From Pseudoalteromonas viridis (GTDB lineage Bacteria; Pseudomonadota; Gammaproteobacteria; Enterobacterales; Alteromonadaceae): 64,000 nucleotides of DNA. Below, one piece after another: positions 19,501 through 28,320 of the stretch. The stretch spans positions 2,852,001 to 2,916,000 of the forward strand of contig NZ_CP072425.1 in assembly GCF_017742995.1 (NCBI RefSeq), written 5' to 3'. A program made the position numbers and the translations under genes. The first letter of the stretch is position 1. Each line of letters starts with the position of its first letter. The notes under the pieces were generated by a model. That model saw only the letters and a list, made by a program, of their open reading frames with translations, had not been told where the DNA came from and did not search any database.

Positions 19501-20249
19501 GTGCAAAACATCGGGAACACTTAGCTTCAATATGTAGCCTAACGTTAAAAACGTTAGAGGCTAAACGAATTGCTGATGAGCAAGACAAAAAACCAACGGC
19601 TGATTTAATTGTTTTCCCAGAAGTTGCGGTTCATATAGATGATCAAGACTTAATTAAGCGCTTAGCAGATAAGACAAATGCAATTATTTTTGCAGGTTTG
19701 GTATTTACAGACCATAAAGGCAAGCTAGTGAATATTGCAAGGTGGTTTATTCCAGACTATCGAGAAAGTGGCCGCCAATGGGTGATTAGAGATCAGGGCA
19801 AACACCACATGAATCAAAACGAGGTTCTACTGGGTATAACAAGTCATCGACCTTGCCAGCATATTTTGGAAGTCCACGGCCACGATGAGGGGCCATTTCG
19901 TATTACCGGATCTATATGCTATGACGCCACTGATATAAAGTTAGCTGCAGATTTGCGTGATAAGACTGATTTATTCGTTGTAGCTGCACACAACAAAGAT
20001 GTAACTACCTTCGACAATATGGCATCAGCACTTCAATGGCACATGTATCAGCATGTCGTAATCTGCAACATCGGTGAGTTTGGTGGATCAACAATCCAAG
20101 CACCTTTTAAACAACCGTATGACAAACTTATTTCTCATGTTCATGGGGTAGGACAAATATCTATTAATACAGCTGACATAGATCTAGCCGCCTTTAGACG
20201 CAAAACGAAGACATATAAGGAAGTGAAAGCAAAGCCTGCTGGGGTTTAA
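16554..20249 (+). CDS. Reverse transcriptase-nitrilase fusion (DRT type 1-like)
   Basis: This 1231-residue protein joins an N-terminal reverse transcriptase of the UG/Abi group to a C-terminal nitrilase-fold hydrolase, the architecture of the DRT type 1 anti-phage systems (UG1/UG5-like RTs). RT motif A is DLSKFY (Asp218), motif B is LPQG (284-287), and the catalytic YVDD lies at 328-331 in CRYVDDLRL. Residues ~400-950 are helical with no domain I recognise. The nitrilase triad is complete: Glu1023 in VFPEVAV, Lys1083 in QGKHHM and Cys1122 in SICYDAT. AAGGA six bases before the ATG and a 23-nt gap after hsdS suggest it is the fourth gene of the hsd operon. In DRT1 systems both enzyme activities are reported to matter for defence; the product made by this RT is unknown. 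Confidence 0.9.
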   Translation: MKLINEKYRALKPSLDYLTDEVVIAQAWKKTHGYIRSFNWYADTLALDISALTIEENAKIWAKALSDGKPLNDLELVPAAKSEDWAISENGWQFKGDRKDAEGKTKLPIRPLAHLTIRDQTWATAAMMCLADAVETAQGKCEYLPFEKARNKKVYSYGNRLLCDWNKEDKAWFRWGNSETYRKFFTDYQNFLNRPLEIGREVANVSSGNEDVYVVNLDLSKFYNTIDIDILIERLQELAVEFGHELQDDFWNKLRGVFAWKWRPEDIASAKKLNLDDAAIKLGLPQGLVSAGFFANAYLNLFDKEVGSFISKQVDKVTGVTLHDYCRYVDDLRLVVSADNQSISAISKAVNQFIEKKLVSHGGKKLKINDKKTKVNLLSDLDNKGSMANRIKLLQSELSGPTDRDSIDSITGVLENLLTIENESLSFLEDSTPDASLLSIANFDHDIRPDTLKRFAANRLESIVRSKRKMSFDGDESKVTLAEAENELLAKKLIVAWMKDPSLGLVLRKAIEVYPDADLFEPVLESIYQRSSFSNAKKGKDSTTAAMMDYLLADLCRCASDFNGYFQVIKYPAKLEPNSVIELIVRYAQKIIPSAAKSMFVKRQALMLLAVVNKPVLIELGADSIQQSLHKILANNPEEFSSQRAALFEVAGQITGHFDNYASLFIENISPLGDKKLAALAVFAKRGGPFWLALWKQLKKQKLTTLISQLKWAEPAANSLPKPRKQLLSKVITSELNGFRFEHGALKLALGLLDLAVEKPNIVGMPPSSINVAFEGNDTWEKIWKYYIKSIICTTSANVVSRDPRFLIPTWIDATSSSEKAILYWIGSILRASVLGGADYTGTQWKASKVVTYKGLRSSWYKRRMGMIHAPEALIGEYATVSDWFSDLLMRCLQWPGFESSFVKSSDVQLIQDLESFRSCIESRLDKLNELMCRTSELPALPTEVHRPNQCSKGFRIVTVQQILPKTTDFNPSDIELNQPKIRAKHREHLASICSLTLKTLEAKRIADEQDKKPTADLIVFPEVAVHIDDQDLIKRLADKTNAIIFAGLVFTDHKGKLVNIARWFIPDYRESGRQWVIRDQGKHHMNQNEVLLGITSHRPCQHILEVHGHDEGPFRITGSICYDATDIKLAADLRDKTDLFVVAAHNKDVTTFDNMASALQWHMYQHVVICNIGEFGGSTIQAPFKQPYDKLISHVHGVGQISINTADIDLAAFRRKTKTYKEVKAKPAGV

Positions 20250-20414
20250 TATATAAGTTAAGTTCTTATCGATAGCATAATGGTATTTTCCCTTGTAAAA
20301 AAGAGGTTTAGTCGTGCAGGACATAACAATAGGAGGACTGCATGACTTTAAATCATAGACTTAAGGCTCTAGGGTCAGGTCTTGCATTGTGCAGAGCACC
20401 TACGGGAAAGCCCA

Positions 20415-20444
20415 TAAAAAAAGCCCCCGCAAATGCGGAGGCTT
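20415..20444 (-). terminator. Terminator of ssrA
   Basis: Read on the minus strand, a 10-bp G+C-rich stem with one G-U pair and a 4-nt loop is followed by six T, seven bases beyond the CCA end of tmRNA. Confidence 0.85.
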
Positions 20445-20450
20445 ATTTAT

Positions 20451-20807
20451 TGGTGGAGCTGGGGGGATTTGAACCCCCGTCCAGAAAGCGTCGACCTTCG
20501 GTCCTACATGTTTAGTATCGTCTTTTGGTTAACCTTTAAGTCTCGGACGAACACGATAAGTAAAGGCGAGGCCGCTTAGTTTTAGCCCTTCAACCCCGGC
20601 CAGGGTTTCCGTAGCGATCTTGTGTAGGGTGACACTCCAGAACCAGAACCACAAGCATTTCATGGAGGAGTGCTAGCGGGCTATTATGCCGCTAGAGCGT
20701 AGTTATCGTCGTTTGCGATTACTTTAAATGCGGCTTTTTTACGAGGCCAACCGCCCCTCGACATGCACCTCAGGCTTCATGAATCCTGTCGAATCCTAAT
20801 CAGCCCC
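20451..20807 (-). ncRNA. ssrA: Transfer-messenger RNA (tmRNA)
   Basis: tmRNA rescues stalled ribosomes with SmpB. The 5' end begins GGGGCTGATTAGGATTCGAC at 20807 and the 3' end is the tRNA-like arm ending AGCTCCACCA at 20451, giving 357 nt. The tag frame reads ANDDNYALAA then TAA (minus strand, 20716 to 20684), one residue different from the E. coli ANDENYALAA. The resume codon is GCA. A promoter and a terminator flank it. Its 3' end faces the hsd-RT island, which is the side where elements that use ssrA as an attachment site insert. smpB is about 7.6 kb away rather than adjacent. Confidence 0.97.
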
Positions 20808-20827
20808 TGAAATATCTTTCAGTCAGT

Positions 20828-20864
20828 GATTGTGATTATACCCAATAAAATCCCTAAAGCTCAA
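20828..20864 (-). promoter_or_regulatory. Promoter of ssrA
   Basis: On the minus strand TTGAGC (20864-20859) and a perfect TATAAT (20840-20835) are separated by 18 bp. The predicted transcript start lies ~20 nt before the mature tmRNA 5' end, consistent with a short processed leader. Confidence 0.7.
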
Positions 20865-21394
20865 GCGAAGTTTGCCGATAAGTACAATGATAATAGCTAC
20901 TTGGCGGTTTTATACTCAAGTCTCATTTACAATCGTTTATATTTTGTGTAACTGGGCGGCTGGTTGGACTTAACAATTAGACAAGGTTGTGCTCAAATAA
21001 GGCGAGGCAATGGTTGTTTTAACGCACTATTGTTGGTTAGTTTGACCGGTTTGTTCCTGTTTTAGCTGGTTTTGAATTTTGGCTGCATCTTAGATTATGG
21101 GAAATATAGCACTTTGGTTGTATTTCTTCCAAATTATTTTTGTTGCTTGGCAAGATATCTCTGTATAAATAGGTACAAATGTAAATGATGGGACTGAGTG
21201 CCTGGCGTGTAAAAAGCATGTTTTCTTTTACCGCAATGGCATAACAGGCTGTTTTCTGTATAGGCTCTACACAGATTGTCAGCAGGGATGCAATACAGTA
21301 TGAAGAGGTTACACAGTGGCACTTGCCCTATGTATAGACCTGGTAGTGCATAATAATTTTAATAACATCATGCATAATTTTCGGGAAGTTAGTG
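20865..21394. other. Gene-free region between ssrA and the FapA-like gene
   Basis: About 530 nt of AT-rich DNA contain only short open frames without ribosome sites. Nothing RNA-like was recognised. The last part should carry the promoter of the FapA-like gene. Confidence 0.4.
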
Positions 21395-23029
21395 ATGTCT
21401 TTGTTTCATTTTGATGAGGAGTCGGGGTACGTTTCAATCAACGAACACCCTGCAAATACCGGATTTCCGGCCAGTTCCGCGCAGCTTGTTGAGGCGCTGG
21501 AAAGTTCTCCTTATGCCGACTTTGATATCATACATGCCAATATCGGGCAGTTGTTTTCGCCGTCGGATGATAGAGAAAAGGATTCTTTAATAGTTGCCAA
21601 AGCGGTTGATGCCGAGCTGACAGTTCGGGTAGACGACAGCAATATGATGGCAGAAGCACGACTGACCACAGCACGAGGCGGTAAAATGGTCACCATGGAG
21701 CAGGCCCGCGAAGCGCTTAAAGCCGCTGGCGTAAAACGGGGGATAAGCAAGCAAGCGCTGGATACTTTTCTCGGTCAGCAGTTTGAGCAGTCTCCGGGGA
21801 GTGTTTACAGTGGTATTGTTGCCCATGGTCAGCGGCCTAAAGATGGCACTGATGCCCGATTTGTTCGTTTGTGTATGACAGCGCAGGACAGAGTGCTGAG
21901 CCCGCAACAAAAAGACGGTGGCAAGGTTGATATGCGCGACCTTGGTGCCATTATTACCGTCAGTCCCGGCAGTCCGCTGATGAAGCGTGTGCCACCAACG
22001 CCCGGTGAAGAAGGATATTCAGTATTCGGTGATGTGCTTGAGCCCAAACAGGGTAAAGACTTTGCGCTGGAAGTACCGGAAGGCACCAAAATTTCTCCTG
22101 ACGACCCTAATTTGTTAATCGCTGATTCCAAGGGCGTGCCTGTGGCTATCCCACGCGGGATAAGGGTTGACGATGTATTGTGTTATGACCAGGTGGATGT
22201 GACCACCGGCCATATCGAGTTCGATGGCAGTGTGATTGTCAGCGGCGATGTAAAAGACGGCATGAAAATCAAAGCCTCTGGCGATATTACGGTGATTGGC
22301 TTTGTTGAATCAGCGCACCTTGAAAGCAATGGCGCGGTGACGGTAATGCTGGGTGTGATTGGTCGTAAGCGCGAAGAAGGTGAAGACTTCAGCTGTTGCA
22401 TAAAAGCAAAGCGTACCGTTTCCATTGGCTATGCGCAGTATTGCCATATCGAATCTGAGCATGACTTATTGATAGAGCGCCAGGTATTGCATTGCGACCT
22501 CAGGGCTAAACGCATGATCCGGGTCGGCAAAGGCGATACGCCCAGAGGCAAACTGATAGGCGGTACAGTGTATGACGCAATGCGCATCGAAGCTGGTGAA
22601 GTGGGCGCACCTTCGGGTACCCGAACGCGCATTGCGCTGGCCCAGGACTGGCACATGCTAAAACAAAAACAGCAAGAATTTAAAGATCTTGAAAAACGCC
22701 TTGCTGATAAAACCCTCGCTCTGAAACGGGCACAGATCAAGGCACAAAAAGCGCCGGCTTCTACCAAGCGCGATGCCTACCTCACTAAACTGGCTCAGAA
22801 TGAAAAGCAACTTAGCAAGCATTACGCGCGTAATCAGCGCAACATGAAGCTGGTGCAACATAAGCTGGCAAGGTTGTTGAAAATGAGTCGGATCAAGATT
22901 AACGAACTCATGCATCCGGGGATTGAGCTGACCATTGCCCGCGACAGTAAATCCTTCTCGCGGATCTATCCGCCGCATTCTGTGTTGCTGGATGAAGGGA
23001 AGATCACGCAGGAGTTCGCGACCGGATAA
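21395..23029 (+). CDS. FapA/DUF342-family protein
   Basis: This ~544-residue cytoplasmic protein is of the FapA (DUF342) family. It has an N-terminal alpha/beta part (~1-170), a right-handed beta-helix-like core with regularly spaced Gly-Asp/Val turns (GDVKDGMKIKASGDITVIGFVE, shown here only by its turns GDV, GDI, GVIG; ~180-390), and a Lys/Gln-rich coiled coil (~410-500). Members are often annotated as flagellar assembly protein A and, in Vibrio, affect polar localisation of flagellar machinery, but the biochemical role is unclear. A GTG at 21392 directly precedes the ATG; the ATG is chosen as the simpler start. It stands alone, although motY lies 1 kb downstream. Confidence 0.75.
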   Translation: MSLFHFDEESGYVSINEHPANTGFPASSAQLVEALESSPYADFDIIHANIGQLFSPSDDREKDSLIVAKAVDAELTVRVDDSNMMAEARLTTARGGKMVTMEQAREALKAAGVKRGISKQALDTFLGQQFEQSPGSVYSGIVAHGQRPKDGTDARFVRLCMTAQDRVLSPQQKDGGKVDMRDLGAIITVSPGSPLMKRVPPTPGEEGYSVFGDVLEPKQGKDFALEVPEGTKISPDDPNLLIADSKGVPVAIPRGIRVDDVLCYDQVDVTTGHIEFDGSVIVSGDVKDGMKIKASGDITVIGFVESAHLESNGAVTVMLGVIGRKREEGEDFSCCIKAKRTVSIGYAQYCHIESEHDLLIERQVLHCDLRAKRMIRVGKGDTPRGKLIGGTVYDAMRIEAGEVGAPSGTRTRIALAQDWHMLKQKQQEFKDLEKRLADKTLALKRAQIKAQKAPASTKRDAYLTKLAQNEKQLSKHYARNQRNMKLVQHKLARLLKMSRIKINELMHPGIELTIARDSKSFSRIYPPHSVLLDEGKITQEFATG

Positions 23030-23035
23030 CGGCGT

Positions 23036-23060
23036 CGCGATACCTTTGGTGGGTATCGCG
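23036..23060. terminator. Hairpin between convergent genes
   Basis: CGCGATACC and GGTATCGCG form a 9-bp stem with a 7-nt loop between the FapA-like stop and the rnt stop. There is no T-run on either strand, so it is a weak terminator call. Confidence 0.4.
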
Positions 23061-23072
23061 CGCTTACAGTGC

Positions 23073-23735
23073 CTATGCCGATTCGTCGTCGCTTGGCTCG
23101 TCACCTTCCGGTAAAGGCCAGCCACCCAAAGCCTGCCATTTATTAACGATATGACAAAACAGCTCCGCGGTGCGCTCTGTATCGTACAGCGCTGAGTGCG
23201 CCTGGCTGTTATCAAACTCAATGCCCGCGGTGCGACACGCTTTGGCCAAAACGGTCTGCCCTAATGCCAGTCCGGCCAGCGAGGTTGTATCAAAACTCAC
23301 AAACGGATGAAACGGAGTGCGTTTGATTTTGCAGCGCTCAATGGCTGCGTTTAAAAACCCGTGGTCAAATGCGGCATTGTGGGCCACCACCACCGAGCGC
23401 TGACATCCGGCGGCCTTTTGTGCTTTGCGCACGGCTTTACAGATCTCTTTAATGGCTTCTTCTTCCGCGACCGCGCCACGCAGCGCACTGAAAGGGTCAA
23501 TGCCGTTAAAATCAATCGCCGACTGCTCGATATTGGCACCTTCAAACGGGGCAACATTAAAGTGTACCGTGTGGTCGAGGCTGAGCAGGCCCTGTTCGTC
23601 CATCTTGAGCATGCTGACGGCAATTTCCAGCAATGCGTCGGTGTCTTTATTAAAGCCTGCGGTTTCAACGTCAATGACGACCGGAAAGAAGCCGCGAAAG
23701 CGCTTAGCGAATAGGGTTTGCTCTTGTTCTGCCAT
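23073..23735 (-). CDS. rnt: Ribonuclease T
   Basis: This 220-residue DEDDh 3'-5' exoribonuclease trims the 3' ends of tRNA and other stable RNAs and turns over the tRNA CCA end. The exonuclease motifs are DVETAGF (~22-28), FNGIDP in the middle, [10 protein letters not shown] (~120-129) and [13 protein letters not shown] (~182-194), containing the last His and Asp. The length and the closing [11 protein letters not shown] fit RNase T closely. The start follows directly from the conserved [15 protein letters not shown] block. It is divergent from motY with a ~270-nt shared upstream region. The C-terminal tail is acidic. Confidence 0.95.
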   Translation of the reverse strand: MAEQEQTLFAKRFRGFFPVVIDVETAGFNKDTDALLEIAVSMLKMDEQGLLSLDHTVHFNVAPFEGANIEQSAIDFNGIDPFSALRGAVAEEEAIKEICKAVRKAQKAAGCQRSVVVAHNAAFDHGFLNAAIERCKIKRTPFHPFVSFDTTSLAGLALGQTVLAKACRTAGIEFDNSQAHSALYDTERTAELFCHIVNKWQALGGWPLPEGDEPSDDESA

Positions 23736-24004
23736 AATCTGCTTGGTTTACTAAAATGAGCGGCCTATTATACTGATCAGAGCTAAAGATGCGAATTTAG
23801 TGGCGTGTTTCCTGCACGAAAAGCAAGGTAAACACCGTAAAGGCTGTGCGCGTCAGAACTTTGCCACAAAAGCCCGGTTTTAAAGGCATGATTATTGCTT
23901 GTAATTATTGCGATATAAACCGGTGAGGTGTTTACTGACCAAGGCATTGGCCACGCTGTCAGTGCGCCCGGTTCGGTATTTTTTGTTTAAAGCGGAGTAA
24001 GAGT

Positions 24005-24880
24005 GTGAAGTTTAAAGCCAACCTGATTATTGCGACCACCCTGAGTATGCTAACGCTTCAGGCGCATGGCGCAATGCGGCAATACTCTGCCACAGCAGAC
24101 AGCTCTCAGTGGTTTGTCGACAGAACCACTCGGTTGTCGTGCGCTTTATCACATGAAGTGCCGTATTACGGCGAAGCTATTTTCTCGGCAACGGCGAGTA
24201 AAAACAAAGATCTTACCTTCAATCTGGATATGGTGGTCAGGCCCGATAGCTACGATTTTGCCGGGCTGGAGTCGGTGCCGCCTGCGTGGCGAGCCGGGTT
24301 ACCGGCACGGGTGATGGGCCAGATGAAGCTATTGAAAAAATTTGATGGTGAACTGGCCAACGACATCAGCTGGGAAATGCTGACAGAGCTCGAGAAGGGC
24401 TATTATCCCACTTTTTATTATCAGGACTGGCAAAACCAGCACGACCAAATCTCGGTTGCGCTGTCTTCAGTGAATTTTAAAAATGCCTACTGGGAGTTCT
24501 TGCAGTGCCGCGATAATCTGCTGCCTTACAGCTTCGAAGACATTGCCTTTACCGTGATGAACTATAAGTTCAACAGCAGTGAGCTTACGAAGTCGTCGCG
24601 CAAGCGGTTGGATATGATTGGGGAATATCTCAATAACGACCCTGAGATTGAGTCGATTTATATTTCGGCTTACACAGACAGCTACGGCGGCCGCTCGGTT
24701 AATATGGCGATGTCGAAAAAACGGGCAGAAGCCATTAAAACTTACATGGCGTCTAAAGGCATACCGGAAGATAAGATAGTTACTGACGGATTTGGTGAAA
24801 AGCGCCATGTTGCACCAAACGACACGCCTATCGGGCGTGATAAAAACCGCCGCGTTGTGATTCAAATTTCCAAACCATAA
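24005..24880 (+). CDS. motY: Sodium-type flagellar motor protein MotY
   Basis: This 291-residue periplasmic protein forms the T-ring around the basal body and recruits PomA/PomB-type sodium stators. It starts at GTG after GGAG, with a signal peptide of about 22 residues. The N-terminal half has the MotY-specific blocks YGEAIFSATASK, PPAWRAG, WEMLTELEKGYYPTF and NLLPYSFEDIAFT. The C-terminal ~110 residues are an OmpA-like peptidoglycan-binding domain with YTDSYGGRSVN and KNRRVVIQI. The match to Vibrio MotY extends over the whole length, so this is not a generic OmpA protein. It implies a sodium-driven polar flagellum in the host. It is monocistronic. Confidence 0.92.
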   Translation: MKFKANLIIATTLSMLTLQAHGAMRQYSATADSSQWFVDRTTRLSCALSHEVPYYGEAIFSATASKNKDLTFNLDMVVRPDSYDFAGLESVPPAWRAGLPARVMGQMKLLKKFDGELANDISWEMLTELEKGYYPTFYYQDWQNQHDQISVALSSVNFKNAYWEFLQCRDNLLPYSFEDIAFTVMNYKFNSSELTKSSRKRLDMIGEYLNNDPEIESIYISAYTDSYGGRSVNMAMSKKRAEAIKTYMASKGIPEDKIVTDGFGEKRHVAPNDTPIGRDKNRRVVIQISKP

Positions 24881-24903
24881 AAAAGGCTCCCGTTTTGGGA
24901 GCC
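24881..24903 (-). terminator. Terminator of mnmC
   Basis: GGCTCCC and GGGAGCC form a 7-bp stem with a 5-nt loop. On the minus strand it is followed by a T-run, so it best serves mnmC. It begins directly after the motY stop and may also slow motY transcription. Confidence 0.75.
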
Positions 24904-24924
24904 TTCAGCTAATTCAGAACCGCG

Positions 24925-26910
24925 TTAAATTTTATTCCTGATCAAATCTCGGACCACAAAGCGGGCAGGGTGCAGTGCCTGATTCAGCCGCTCACTGAAC
25001 GGGCGGGGTTCGTCACACAGCGCTGCCACTAGGTGCTCTGTCACCAAAGGCGCGCTACATAATCCGCGTGCGCCAAACCCGGTCACAACATGCAGGCCTT
25101 CGTGGGGCTGAGCAAGCGGCGCAAAGTCGTCGTGCTTGCCACGGCGCAGATTGGCAAAGGCGTCACACAAACTGCTCGTGTCTGGCACCTGGCCTGCCAT
25201 AGGGAAATGATCGTTAAAGCAGCAACGCACCGCCGCTTTGGCTCCCGTGATTTCCCCCAGGCTCTGATCAAACCGGGTATCGCCATAAAAACCCTGTAGC
25301 TGAGCACGGTTGGTGGCGTTATCCTGTTCGGTAACTTCACGGCTCTTACTGTATTTCTCGAAAGTTGCACCCATACAGTGCTCGCCCTGTGTGCTGGGCG
25401 TAAAGTATCCTTTGTGGCATAACACCGTCGTGAGCCCGGAAGAGACTTCGCCGGCCTGGATATGAGAAACCTGACCGCGCACGCCGTGCAGCCCTAAGTG
25501 CTGAGTCTGAGCATATGCATCGCTGTGTTCGCCGGCGCAAACAAAGACGTCGGAAAACGGACCCTGCCATTGCTTATTTACGTTTAAGTACCAGCCATCT
25601 TCACGCTTGTCGAGTTCGCTGACATCCGCGTTAAAATGCTGCTGGCCAGGGCATTTCGCTTGTGCTGCGTTATACACGGCCTCGGTCAGTTGCGGCGGGC
25701 TCACCCAGCCAGCCTGTTCGATAAACAAACCATCGAATGGGGTGTCTATGTTGGCCAGCTTTTGTGCTTCTGCTACCGAGACATAGCGTATTAATGATTC
25801 TGGAAATAAATCGCTGTTGGCTATTTTCTGGTGTTGTGTCTTTTTGCTATCGGTCACGCTTTGCAGCAGCACGCCACACCAGTCATGCTCAAAGTTAAAG
25901 CCAGTCGCTTCAATTTGCTGATAAAAGCGCCGTGCGTATAAAAAGCTCAAAGCATACAGCTCACTGGTGGTGCTGTACTCGGCCTGCAAGTTGGGATAAA
26001 CGGCGCCCTGGCGGTTGTGCGATGCACCACCGGCGAGGGTTTCATCCTTACAAAACAAGGTGGTGCTGATGTTGCGTTTGGCAAGCTGATAGCTTAAACA
26101 GGCCGAGCCAATCCCACCACCTATGATGGCGACGCGCTCAAGCTTGCGAGCTTGGTGGCGATAGTACTCCGGGTTGGTTGCTTGCGGATTTGCCTCATTA
26201 AACTGACCGATCACCATTTCCCGCTTACGGCCGTAGCCTTTGACTTTTTGACAGTCAAAACCGGCCTGTTGTAAGCCTCGACGGACAAAGCCCGCAGCAG
26301 TAAAGGTCGCGAAGGTCGCATTGGCCCGGCTCAGCGCTGCCATGGCATCAAACAGAGATTGTTGCCACATATCCGGATTTTTGCTGGGAGCAAAGCCATC
26401 CAGATACCAGGCATCTACCAGGCCATCTGGCGTATAAGAAAGTTTGGGTAAGGAGGCATGAACATCACCAAACCACAGATCCAGAGTGACTTCGCCTTCA
26501 TCAAATTCCAGGCGATGGCAGCCTTCAACGGCATCCGGGTATTGTGCGCACAATTGCTGTGCCTGAATCGATAAATCTGGCCATGCTTTTAGGGCCTGTC
26601 GTAAATCTTCAATCTTGATCGGGTATTTTTCAAATGAAATAAAGTAAAGACGTTGAACGTTGCGTTGTGATTTCAAGCGCTGAAACTGAGCCCAGGTATT
26701 AAGAAAATTCAGGCCAGTGCCAAATCCGGTCTCGGCAACCACAAAGTGGTCCCGGTCATGATTGAGTAGCCGGGTATTGAGCTTATTTTGTGTATAAAAA
26801 ACATAATCAGACTCTGCCTGACCGTCATCGTTTGAAAAATAGACATCGTCAAAGCTGTCGGCAACCGGCGTGCCTGCGTCGTTAAAGTGTATCTGGGCGT
26901 TGCGTATCAT
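24925..26910 (-). CDS. mnmC: Bifunctional tRNA mnm5s2U synthesis protein MnmC
   Basis: This 661-residue enzyme completes the mnm5s2U modification at wobble position 34 of several tRNAs. The N-terminal ~240 residues are the SAM-dependent methyltransferase (MnmC2), with ETGFGTGLNFL as SAM motif and WYLDGFAPSKNPDMW as active-site block. The rest is the FAD-dependent oxidoreductase (MnmC1) that removes the carboxymethyl group, with the dinucleotide motif GGGIGSACL at ~260 and GFGARGLCSAPL near the end. Both halves are complete. It is divergent from fabB with a 180-nt gap and ends at a terminator. Confidence 0.96.
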   Translation of the reverse strand: MIRNAQIHFNDAGTPVADSFDDVYFSNDDGQAESDYVFYTQNKLNTRLLNHDRDHFVVAETGFGTGLNFLNTWAQFQRLKSQRNVQRLYFISFEKYPIKIEDLRQALKAWPDLSIQAQQLCAQYPDAVEGCHRLEFDEGEVTLDLWFGDVHASLPKLSYTPDGLVDAWYLDGFAPSKNPDMWQQSLFDAMAALSRANATFATFTAAGFVRRGLQQAGFDCQKVKGYGRKREMVIGQFNEANPQATNPEYYRHQARKLERVAIIGGGIGSACLSYQLAKRNISTTLFCKDETLAGGASHNRQGAVYPNLQAEYSTTSELYALSFLYARRFYQQIEATGFNFEHDWCGVLLQSVTDSKKTQHQKIANSDLFPESLIRYVSVAEAQKLANIDTPFDGLFIEQAGWVSPPQLTEAVYNAAQAKCPGQQHFNADVSELDKREDGWYLNVNKQWQGPFSDVFVCAGEHSDAYAQTQHLGLHGVRGQVSHIQAGEVSSGLTTVLCHKGYFTPSTQGEHCMGATFEKYSKSREVTEQDNATNRAQLQGFYGDTRFDQSLGEITGAKAAVRCCFNDHFPMAGQVPDTSSLCDAFANLRRGKHDDFAPLAQPHEGLHVVTGFGARGLCSAPLVTEHLVAALCDEPRPFSERLNQALHPARFVVRDLIRNKI

Positions 26911-26998
26911 AATGTGTCTAAAAGTTCGCTACTAAATTGATGCCTATTTTACGGATTTTATTTGCGTTCGTCCGTTGCATTTTAACAAATATCAGTTC

Positions 26999-27016
26999 AG
27001 AGTACGTGTGTACGCT
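26999..27016 (+). promoter_or_regulatory. FabR-like operator upstream of fabB
   Basis: AGAGTACGTGTGTACGCT agrees at 15 of 18 positions with the FabR operator as I remember it (AGCGTACACGTGTACGCT), 75 nt before the fabB start. FabR represses unsaturated fatty acid synthesis genes in gammaproteobacteria. The site is near-palindromic. Confidence 0.6.
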
Positions 27017-27090
27017 GGAAAGCTGACCACTTGGTGCCTGGTTTCAGCGTAGAATACGCGTAAATTTAAAAAGTCCTAAGGGAATTACCC

Positions 27091-28305
27091 ATGAGAAGAG
27101 CCGTTATTACGGGTATCGGTGTAGTGTCAAGCATCGGTAACAACAAGCAAGAAGTACTAGAATCTTTGAAAGCGGGTAAAAGTGGTATCGCTTTTAACCA
27201 AGAGTTCGCAGATATGAATCTGCGCAGCCAGGTATCGGGCAAGCTGGATATTGACGTGAAGTCTCTGGTTGACCGTAAAGCACATCGCTTTATGGGAGAT
27301 GCAGCTGCATTTTCTTATATTTCAATGGCGCAAGCGATTGAAGACTCAGGTCTGGCGCCTGAGCAGGTGTCTAATGAGCGTACTGGCCTAATTGTTGGCT
27401 CAGGTGGTGGTTCATCTAAGTACCAGGTTGAAGCCGCTGACATTTTGCGCGAGAAAGGCGTTAAGCGTGTAGGTCCTTATATGGTACCACGCACTATGGC
27501 AAGTACTGCCTCAGCCTGTCTTGCTACACCATTTAAAATCAAAGGTGTTAACTATTCAATCAGCTCTGCCTGTGCAACGTCAGCACACTGTATTGGTAAT
27601 GCCGTTGAGCAAATTCAGCTGGGCAAACAAGACGTGATCTTTGCCGGTGGTGGTGAAGAGCTGCACTGGACTCTGGCTATGGAATTCGATGCGATGGGTG
27701 CATTGTCTACTAAGTATAACGAAGCACCAGAAACGGCTTCACGTACTTACGATGCAAGCCGTGACGGTTTTGTTATCTCTGGTGGTGGCGGTATCGTGGT
27801 GGTTGAAGAGCTTGAGCACGCTCTGGCACGTGGTGCGCACATCTATGCTGAAATCGTTGGTTACGGCGCAACGTCTGACGGCTATGACATGGTTGCACCG
27901 TCTGGTGAAGGCGCTGTGAGATGTATGAAGCAGGCTATGCAGGATATTGAAGGTCCAATCGACTATCTGAACACGCACGGTACATCGACGCCAGTTGGGG
28001 ATGTGAAGGAGCTGGGCGCGATCCAGGAGTTGTTTGGTGATAACTCTCCGGCGATCAGTGCCACTAAGGCAATGACTGGCCACGCACTGGGCGCCGCAGG
28101 CGTTCACGAAGCGATTTACTCTTTGCTGATGCTGGAAAATAACTTCATTGCACCGTCTATCAATATCGATGAGCTGGACGAGCAGGCACAAGGTCTGGAT
28201 ATTGTGACTGAAATGCGCGAGCGCGAGCTGAACACTGTGATGTCGAACAGCTTTGGCTTTGGCGGCACCAACGCGACTTTGGTGATGCAAAAGTATAAAG
28301 GTTAA
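27091..28305 (+). CDS. fabB: 3-oxoacyl-ACP synthase I
   Basis: This 404-residue condensing enzyme elongates acyl-ACP with malonyl-ACP and is needed for unsaturated fatty acid synthesis. The active-site Cys lies in [12 protein letters not shown] (~160-170). The two catalytic His are in [11 protein letters not shown] (~297) and [14 protein letters not shown] (~333), and [10 protein letters not shown] closes the fold. The Cys-His-His triad and CATSAHC pattern are those of FabB rather than FabF. AGGGAAT lies upstream of the ATG. A FabR-like operator in the promoter fits FabB regulation. It is followed by a strong bidirectional terminator. fabA is not in the window. Confidence 0.96.
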   Translation: MRRAVITGIGVVSSIGNNKQEVLESLKAGKSGIAFNQEFADMNLRSQVSGKLDIDVKSLVDRKAHRFMGDAAAFSYISMAQAIEDSGLAPEQVSNERTGLIVGSGGGSSKYQVEAADILREKGVKRVGPYMVPRTMASTASACLATPFKIKGVNYSISSACATSAHCIGNAVEQIQLGKQDVIFAGGGEELHWTLAMEFDAMGALSTKYNEAPETASRTYDASRDGFVISGGGGIVVVEELEHALARGAHIYAEIVGYGATSDGYDMVAPSGEGAVRCMKQAMQDIEGPIDYLNTHGTSTPVGDVKELGAIQELFGDNSPAISATKAMTGHALGAAGVHEAIYSLLMLENNFIAPSINIDELDEQAQGLDIVTEMRERELNTVMSNSFGFGGTNATLVMQKYKG

Positions 28306-28320
28306 TGTTGATTGCCATTA

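Noticed and set aside
20342..20515. A 57-codon open frame with a perfect AGGAGG site, running antisense into ssrA.
   Set aside because: Its last two thirds are only the reverse of the ssrA terminator and tRNA-like end, a frequent false gene; the first part has no recognisable features.
27739..28290. A 183-codon minus-strand open frame under fabB.
   Set aside because: It is a shadow of fabB codon use; fabB is certain.
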